Source: a virus
IMG/VR virus record: IMGVR_UViG_3300045051_000815
Location: 1 to 39,138 of that record
Reading direction: 5' to 3' (one strand)
DNA: 39,138 bases
Shown: piece after piece, positions 36,601-39,138 of the stretch
Numbering within the stretch: the stretch's first letter is position 1
Layout of the letters: every line of letters starts with the position of its first letter
Program-made: the position numbers and the translations under genes
The notes under the pieces: generated by a model
What the model was told of the DNA's origin: nothing
Seen by the model: the letters and a program-made list of their open reading frames with translations, nothing else
The model's database searches: none

Positions 36601-38958
36601 AACGCTGGTTTCGTGGTACAGCGTGGCGCCCTCGGGCACGACGTCGGTCAGATTGGCCTGGTTGACGTACTTGATCCCAGGCAAACCACTGTCCTGCGCC
36701 TGTGGCCGCGGATCGGACATCGGCGCGCGCACCTGTTCACTCAAAAATGCGTTGTAGCGGTCGCTTGGATGGGTGTTGGTGGGAGCCACCGGGGCCGCCG
36801 GTTCTGCGCGTGTTGGTCGTCCGAAGCCCTCGCCAGTCATCGCCACGGCCTGCGACGTCATCAGCGTGCGCGCCGCATCAGCGACGTCCTGATCCGTGAT
36901 CGGCTGTGGTGTGCGGCCCTTCGCCACGTCTGCGGCGTTCATCTGCTCGAGCATGTCGCGCGCCGTCCGTGCTTCGCGCGATTGGAGGACCTCCGCATCG
37001 CTGAGCAGCAGCGGGCCGCGCGCGAGTCCCAGTGCTGGTCCGACCGCAGACGTTGCGACCGCATCGCGTGCCTGACCGAGCGCGTCCTGCGCGCCCTGGA
37101 GGTCGCCGCTGCGCAAGGCTTGCTGGGCCTGGTCCAGCGCCGGCAGCACCGCCGGCCCGGTTGGCTCAGCGATGCCCCCAGCTGGCTGAGTCGTCAGGGC
37201 AGCGCTCGGTTGCGCCGCGTTGCCGGTCCCGAGCGGGTTGGTGAGCACGTCGGAAGGCGTGGGCTGCATCGCCGCGGTCTGCGGCCCACTCGTATCCGCG
37301 ACCGCGTTGCCCGCGCCCGACTTCACGGTGTCGATGGCGTTGTCGATGATCTTCAGCCCGCCCTGGGCCGCTTGCTGGACGCCGCTCGCCACGGCCTGCG
37401 CACCGCTACCCAACGCCGCGAACCCTTCGCCAACGAGCTGCAGCGGCCTGGGTTGGTCGACACTCGCCGCCTGCTGATCGGTCGATCCACCAGGAGCCGT
37501 GAAACCTGGCTGCGTCGAGCCAATGGTGGATGCCGGGTTATCCGCCAGCAGGCCGCCTTGCACCGGGCCCATCAAGCTGGTCATCTGCTCGGGCGTCATC
37601 CACTCCGCACCGCCCTTCAGGTCTAGGCCCGAGCGTCCCACGTGAAACCTGTTCGTCTGTGGATCCCAGCCATCCGCGGTGAAGTAGTGCCCCTGGGTGC
37701 TGATGGTGACCGGGTTCCCGGTCCGCGCTTCGTTGGCGAAGGTGCCCCAGTCTGGGCCGCTGACGAGTTTCGTCGGCACGCCCATCTTGTCCATGAGCGC
37801 CTTTTCGGAACCTAAGCCAGCCATTCCCTGGCCGCTCGTCCAACCCACAGTGGCGGCCAGGTCGGTGGCTTCCCTGAGTGTCGGATTGCGGCCAAAGCGT
37901 TGTGCAAAGCGGACGGCTGCCGCAGGTCCGCACGCGGCATACGCTTCGTCTGCGGTGAGTTGCCGATCACCAAACTGGCTCACGTCCTGGTAGCCCAGGT
38001 CTGACGGCGGCCGCGTAGCGCGCACTGGTTCCCCCGCGCTCGCGCTGCCGTAGCCGCGCATCGTGTTCAGCAGTCGCGTCGGGTACTCGGCCGAGTTCTC
38101 GCTCAGCGGCGCGTAGGCGTGCTGCTGGCTGCCGCCTGGCCCCCACATCACCGAGCCAACGGTGGTCTGCCCGCGCGGGTAGTACTCCCCCACGATCAGG
38201 CGATAGAACGCCTCGGCCGCGGTCGCCTTATCGGGATACTGCCCCCAGCGGGAGCCTGGCACCGCGGTCCCGCCGTACGCCGCATTGGAGATGTCCCACA
38301 CGTTGTTGTTCTGCGCCTGCATGGGCGTGGCGCCATAGTTCGACTCGTTGCGTGCGATCGACAGCGCGAAGGCAGGATCGACGTTGTACTTGAGCCCCAG
38401 GTCGTAGATCTGGTTGCCAATGCCCTCGAGCGGCGTCCCGCGCACCGCGGCAAGTGTTTGCTCACGGGTGATGCTCGGGCCGCGATTGACGGGCACGTTG
38501 ATGTCGGCGGTGATACGGCCAGCCTCACCTTCCGACTGCAGCGGCCGCACGTCTCCGGTTGCGGACGGTCCGAGCAGGGGCGCACCGCCAAGATGCGTTG
38601 CGAGGTCCTGGTCGGGCACCGCCGGAGCTGAAGGGAGGAGCGAAACGAGGTGATTGGTGAGTTCCTGCTTGACGTTCTGCGCGCCCGCGCCGAGACTCGT
38701 GAGCCCCTCGCCCATGAGCTTCAGGCTGCCGCCCGTGATCTGCTCCAGGTGCTGCGCCAACTCGTCGCGCGGATTGACCGGGAGCGCGACAGGGCTGGGC
38801 TCAGGTACGACCGGTTGGGGTGGTGGCGCAAGTTGAATGACGGGGCTGGTGAGCGTGTCGCTGGGCGTGGGTGCCTGCGCCATGAGCGACGCGAGGTGCT
38901 GCTGCAGCTCGTCGGCGTTGGCCGACTCGTAGTCCTTCAGCAGCAGCGTGCCTGGCAC
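33655..38958 (-). CDS. giant multidomain ejection protein (lysozyme-like, C39-like, possible ART-like)
   Basis: A 1767-aa protein. Residues ~163-305 form a lysozyme/glucosaminidase-like domain (LALSIARNESNYGATPMQAQ, likely catalytic E205). Residues ~325-465 are a C39-like cysteine peptidase domain: AYAACGPAAAVRF with C343 and TQGHYFTADGWDP with H424. Residues ~777-870 (LYHETSVPSAGALIERVEAG ... HTPIFTSDNRDLAL ... GGQEYTVS) resemble an ADP-ribosyltransferase fold. The C-terminal ~700 residues are helical with a segment YNSMLSGPRTIEVNGIGNAL typical of large phage polyvalent proteins. Such proteins cross the envelope ahead of the DNA. GTG 38958 follows the previous stop by 3 nt. Confidence 0.85.
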   Translation of the reverse strand: MPGTLLLKDYESANADELQQHLASLMAQAPTPSDTLTSPVIQLAPPPQPVVPEPSPVALPVNPRDELAQHLEQITGGSLKLMGEGLTSLGAGAQNVKQELTNHLVSLLPSAPAVPDQDLATHLGGAPLLGPSATGDVRPLQSEGEAGRITADINVPVNRGPSITREQTLAAVRGTPLEGIGNQIYDLGLKYNVDPAFALSIARNESNYGATPMQAQNNNVWDISNAAYGGTAVPGSRWGQYPDKATAAEAFYRLIVGEYYPRGQTTVGSVMWGPGGSQQHAYAPLSENSAEYPTRLLNTMRGYGSASAGEPVRATRPPSDLGYQDVSQFGDRQLTADEAYAACGPAAAVRFAQRFGRNPTLREATDLAATVGWTSGQGMAGLGSEKALMDKMGVPTKLVSGPDWGTFANEARTGNPVTISTQGHYFTADGWDPQTNRFHVGRSGLDLKGGAEWMTPEQMTSLMGPVQGGLLADNPASTIGSTQPGFTAPGGSTDQQAASVDQPRPLQLVGEGFAALGSGAQAVASGVQQAAQGGLKIIDNAIDTVKSGAGNAVADTSGPQTAAMQPTPSDVLTNPLGTGNAAQPSAALTTQPAGGIAEPTGPAVLPALDQAQQALRSGDLQGAQDALGQARDAVATSAVGPALGLARGPLLLSDAEVLQSREARTARDMLEQMNAADVAKGRTPQPITDQDVADAARTLMTSQAVAMTGEGFGRPTRAEPAAPVAPTNTHPSDRYNAFLSEQVRAPMSDPRPQAQDSGLPGIKYVNQANLTDVVPEGATLYHETSVPSAGALIERVEAGPRNHTPIFTSDNRDLALGQGGKGVMLEFEPARANGGVAPQKPGLEFTSRTGGGQEYTVSRTVPGAVKAIVVKTQRQADQLAKSPRIARRFDFAAAEQTPEGIRIPYRGRPVGADISAAVEPVAAPEPAGVGAEAAGFRAPENRAAPATGDTGGALPSRPPAAPSPGAAEVLPSSEGRTAAGDAAEVARLRLDKFPDWLQPTIEDAARATDFAAEQRRGVIPNAQAEAMADQVGRSVDDWIKQSKIGTTLNTEETRALRNVITGQAQKVQDLAEQVSTAAGRGEATDQLIAQAAIEGNKLQDLTTMMEGARAEWGRAGSAWKAETRLIDLPPNEAISEIYKTLGGRDNALAAVQELNALQQAGASPIQLAQFWAKLKNPEAGFQDWVKALRYNSMLSGPRTIEVNGIGNALEIPWRMARDTGASLLRGRPEELAPEAAGLVAGFDKGRRAFMETLTHGMTTEQALAGEIPHSLADRVRNPVLQPVAKVLDVPSRILGAGDAWGKAMAQSMALGRRAGVTASKEGLSGPAWNERVAELLSNPSKDMLKEADAISERMVYHGEMGSLGTALEQIQRVPFLGNVILPFLRTVYHIQARGIDRSPVGAIGTAIDIGRGKYGPRTLGNLREQLGASVGPSKGVAPLGERLGDNIMGTAATVAFFQKAQEGAITGAGPDDPEKRDMLRAQGWQPYSLKLGDHYVSYANWGPVATPLAMAAGAAEAIQYRKQNAANVPAILVDAGRRTAKLVTEQSYLQGIGAIWKALEQPDRYSAQTLGQMMTSLVPYGSALNTLGQARDPLQRQVGKVADVGLPAYLQQSVEARLPGLRERLPAAQDQLGRPIPNEAEGAGALNPLRSTTIRSNAVLQELLANGADVGEPPTSVRNVDLTPAEQRTVNEKAGQYIERNVQAVMADADYKKADDLGKQRALQRAIERARMQAGGELLQSLSEAEIKRRLEESRAKREPVPIGLGG

Positions 38959-38961
38959 GCG

Positions 38962-39138
38962 CTACATCCCCGTCGGCGGTAGCGGCATCCCGTTGGGCCC
39001 GAGGATCACCGGTGGTGGCGCCGCCGCCTGCATGGGCGCTAAATTCGGCGGCACCATCACCGGACCAGGAGCAAGTGGTGCCACGACCGGCGGCACCGGT
39101 GGCGCGGGCGGCAGCATCGGCGCCTGCGCCACCGGCGG
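38962..39138 (-). CDS. Pro-rich virion-region protein, C-terminal part (spans the circular join)
   Basis: The right-hand portion of the 160-aa protein that begins at 433. Reading from position 1 into 39011, the frame continues as PVILGPNGMPLPPTGM and stops at TAG 38962. Bases 39012-39138 are the repeated copy of 1-127. In-frame continuation across the join is direct evidence for circular closure. Confidence 0.85.
   Translation of the reverse strand, partial: PPVAQAPMLPPAPPVPPVVAPLAPGPVMVPPNLAPMQAAAPPPVILGPNGMPLPPTGM
39012..39138. repeat. 127-bp terminal direct repeat (right copy)
   Basis: Exact copy of bases 1-127; see the left copy. When closing the genome, one copy should be removed. Confidence 0.95.

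Noticed and set aside
1-39138. CRISPR array
   Set aside because: No regularly spaced direct repeats of 25-40 bp were seen; the repeats found are palindromes or in-protein repeats.

Overview
The window is a complete, circularly closed genome of a temperate tailed phage. The first 127 bases are repeated exactly as the last 127 (1-127 = 39012-39138), and one gene reads in frame across the join, so the real molecule is a circle or a permuted linear genome of 39,011 bp. It encodes a portal, a large terminase, a major capsid protein, a scaffold and very large ejection-type proteins. I see no tail sheath, tail tube or classical tape-measure gene, which points to a short-tailed (podovirus-like) virion. 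A large serine recombinase and a small regulatory region make it temperate. The DNA is GC-rich and most start/stop codons overlap (ATGA, GTGA, TAATG). The host cannot be read from the sequence; a high-GC bacterium is likely. I found no tRNA, rRNA, CRISPR array, DNA polymerase or RNA polymerase.

Layout. (1) From 10060 leftward, through position 1 and on around the circle to 19149, almost every gene is on the minus strand and tightly coupled, a co-directional run of about 30 kb. Its first part (10060-4390) holds early and replication functions: small proteins, a membrane protein with a secreted transglycosylase, a RecT/Red-beta-like annealing protein, a ParB-like protein, a VRR-NUC nuclease and a DnaD-like replication protein. 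Packaging follows (small HTH proteins, a small-terminase candidate, large terminase, portal). After the join come virion proteins: a 160-aa Pro-rich protein, a 1767-aa ejection protein with lysozyme-like and C39-like domains, two Gln/Pro-rich internal proteins, scaffold, capsid, and tail or fibre proteins. The run ends with a candidate lysis module (19149-20241). (2) Three plus-strand genes interrupt this run: an HNH nuclease (4655), a small Cys protein (20314) and a four-helix membrane protein (33227).

(3) Regulation and integration lie at 10061-13367: divergent promoter DNA, a small XRE repressor/Cro-like protein whose ribosome site lies in a perfect 15-bp inverted repeat, an unusual PAS-domain regulator, and the serine integrase. 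(4) Next to the integrase is a minus-strand three-gene operon (13368-15807): XRE regulator, TcmP-like methyltransferase-fold protein, and a DUF5131 (Gp37/Gp68) radical-SAM-like protein with an added N-terminal domain. (5) Divergent from it, at 15869-19152, runs a plus-strand operon of small metal-binding proteins (two SWIM fingers, several Cys proteins) and a PAPS-reductase-like PP-loop enzyme. Together, regions 4 and 5 look like accessory cargo that may modify or protect nucleic acid.

The items most worth following up are the XRE-TcmP-DUF5131 operon beside a PP-loop enzyme, the phage PAS regulator with its structured leader, a tail gene that appears to start at an AUC codon behind a perfect Shine-Dalgarno sequence, a probable leaderless promoter for the first SWIM gene, and four short genes below usual size cut-offs.
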